Assembly: GCA_023394965.1 (NCBI GenBank)
Contig: JAEWZX010000020.1
Span: 1 to 14,550, forward strand
DNA from: Pseudomonadota bacterium
GTDB taxonomy: Bacteria; Pseudomonadota; Alphaproteobacteria; Sphingomonadales; Sphingomonadaceae
Direction of reading: 5' to 3'
Length of the DNA: 14,550 nt
A program made the translations under genes and the position numbers. Each line of letters begins with the position of its first letter. The stretch's first letter is position 1. Under the pieces are notes generated by a model. That model saw only the letters and a program-made list of their open reading frames with translations, did no database searches and was not told the DNA's origin. Positions 14,261-14,550 of the stretch are shown in pieces.

Positions 14261-14303
14261 AAGCGCGTGCTTTCAAACGTTCCCTCGCTTCCCGCTAATG
14301 TGG
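14234..14303 (+). repeat. diverged direct duplicate of 10847-10915
   Basis: Hand alignment gives roughly 80% identity over 70 bp, with exact blocks TCGACGCATGG and ACTTACACAT, then CAAACGT and CCGCT.ATGTGG. It spans the start region of the 10430-10873 gene and about 40 bp of its leader. A one-base length difference in the leader shifts the frame there, supporting 10873 as the true start. Confidence 0.7.
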
Positions 14304-14312
14304 GAGAGATGA

Positions 14313-14432
14313 GGATGTTACCCTTCCAGTCTCGCTTGGGGAATAGTGGCCTTTGGCGTCTCGCAATACATTGCAACAATATACGGCTCACCATCGCTGA
14401 CGGCGATTATCGTTTTATTCGCGCTGGTCTGA
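14313..14432 (+). pseudogene. possible membrane-protein fragment cut by the insertion sequence
   Basis: A frame with no good start reads a hydrophobic stretch (WGIVAFGVSQYIATIYG, then LTAIIVLFALV) and ends at a TGA formed exactly where the insertion sequence appears to begin. It looks like one transmembrane helix pair of a broken gene, but 40 codons are too few to be sure. Confidence 0.25.
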
Positions 14433-14550
14433 GCCCCTAGATTTCCTCCAGAGATAAGTAGAGTCCGGCCCTGACAAGGAGACGGACGAATGAAGCGGAG
14501 CAGGTTCAGCGAGGAGCAGATTATCGCTGTTTTGAAGGAACAGGAGGCTG
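14430..14550 (+). mobile_element. left end of an IS3-family insertion sequence (partial)
   Basis: The sequence from TGAGCCCCTAGATTTCCTCC onward is consistent with a TG-starting IS3-family terminus followed by the usual 60-nt leader and orfA. The exact boundary is inferred, because the right end and target duplication are outside the window. Confidence 0.6.
14490..14550 (+). CDS. IS3-family transposase OrfA, N-terminus (partial)
   Basis: The 20 codons present read MKRSRFSEEQIIAVLKEQ, then EA. This is the characteristic start of IS3-family OrfA (IS51/IS407-like), a helix-turn-helix protein that binds the IS ends and normally joins OrfB by programmed frameshift. AAGGAG lies 8 nt before the ATG. 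The gene runs off the right edge. Confidence 0.88.
   Translation, partial: MKRSRFSEEQIIAVLKEQEA

Overview
The window looks like an accessory stretch of a high-GC bacterial chromosome, probably an alphaproteobacterium of the Sphingomonadales/Erythrobacter type. That placement is an inference from gene content, base composition and the style of the intergenic repeats; no rRNA, tRNA or marker gene confirms it. Base use is patchy. The P450 operon (7141-10144) is clearly GC-rich, while the defence gene, the small exported-protein genes and above all the 13015-13239 membrane protein are visibly less so.

Layout. The left edge (1-108) carries the last 35 codons of an unidentified gene. At 341-4111 lies one very large SIR2-domain protein with a DUF4020-like C-terminus, which resembles the Dsr1-type single-gene anti-phage NADase. 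It is followed by small genes for exported proteins: an NTF2/SnoaL-like periplasmic protein (4379-4810, minus), a lipoprotein (5047-5499, plus) and a secreted Cys-containing protein with a TTG start (5841-6527, plus). Next comes a stand-alone DCC (DUF393) thiol-oxidoreductase-like protein (6733-7137, plus). It converges, with a 3-nt gap, on a tightly coupled minus-strand operon (10144 to 7141, two 4-nt ATGA overlaps). That operon encodes a 3-TM protein, a polytopic PEMT/ICMT-like methyltransferase-fold protein with an apparently degenerate DCC tail, and a cytochrome P450.

The right third (10430-14144) holds four more lipoprotein genes, all on the minus strand, and one small two-helix membrane protein with a TTG start on the plus strand. 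One lipoprotein gene has a decayed 5' copy of itself 3.4 kb away (14141-14303), directly abutting the last lipoprotein gene. The window ends in the left end of an IS3-family insertion sequence.

The most striking structure not explained by genes is a family of about 110-bp hairpin-prone intergenic repeats. There are seven copies of varying decay (near 4210, 4899, 5500, 6587, 10259, 12504 and 13320), all in the same orientation and all between the small genes. The best candidate for an undescribed pathway is the P450, methyltransferase-like/pseudo-DCC and 3-TM operon facing an intact DCC protein, possibly a membrane-lipid or isoprenoid modification module. The Dsr1-like gene is the clearest known type of system.
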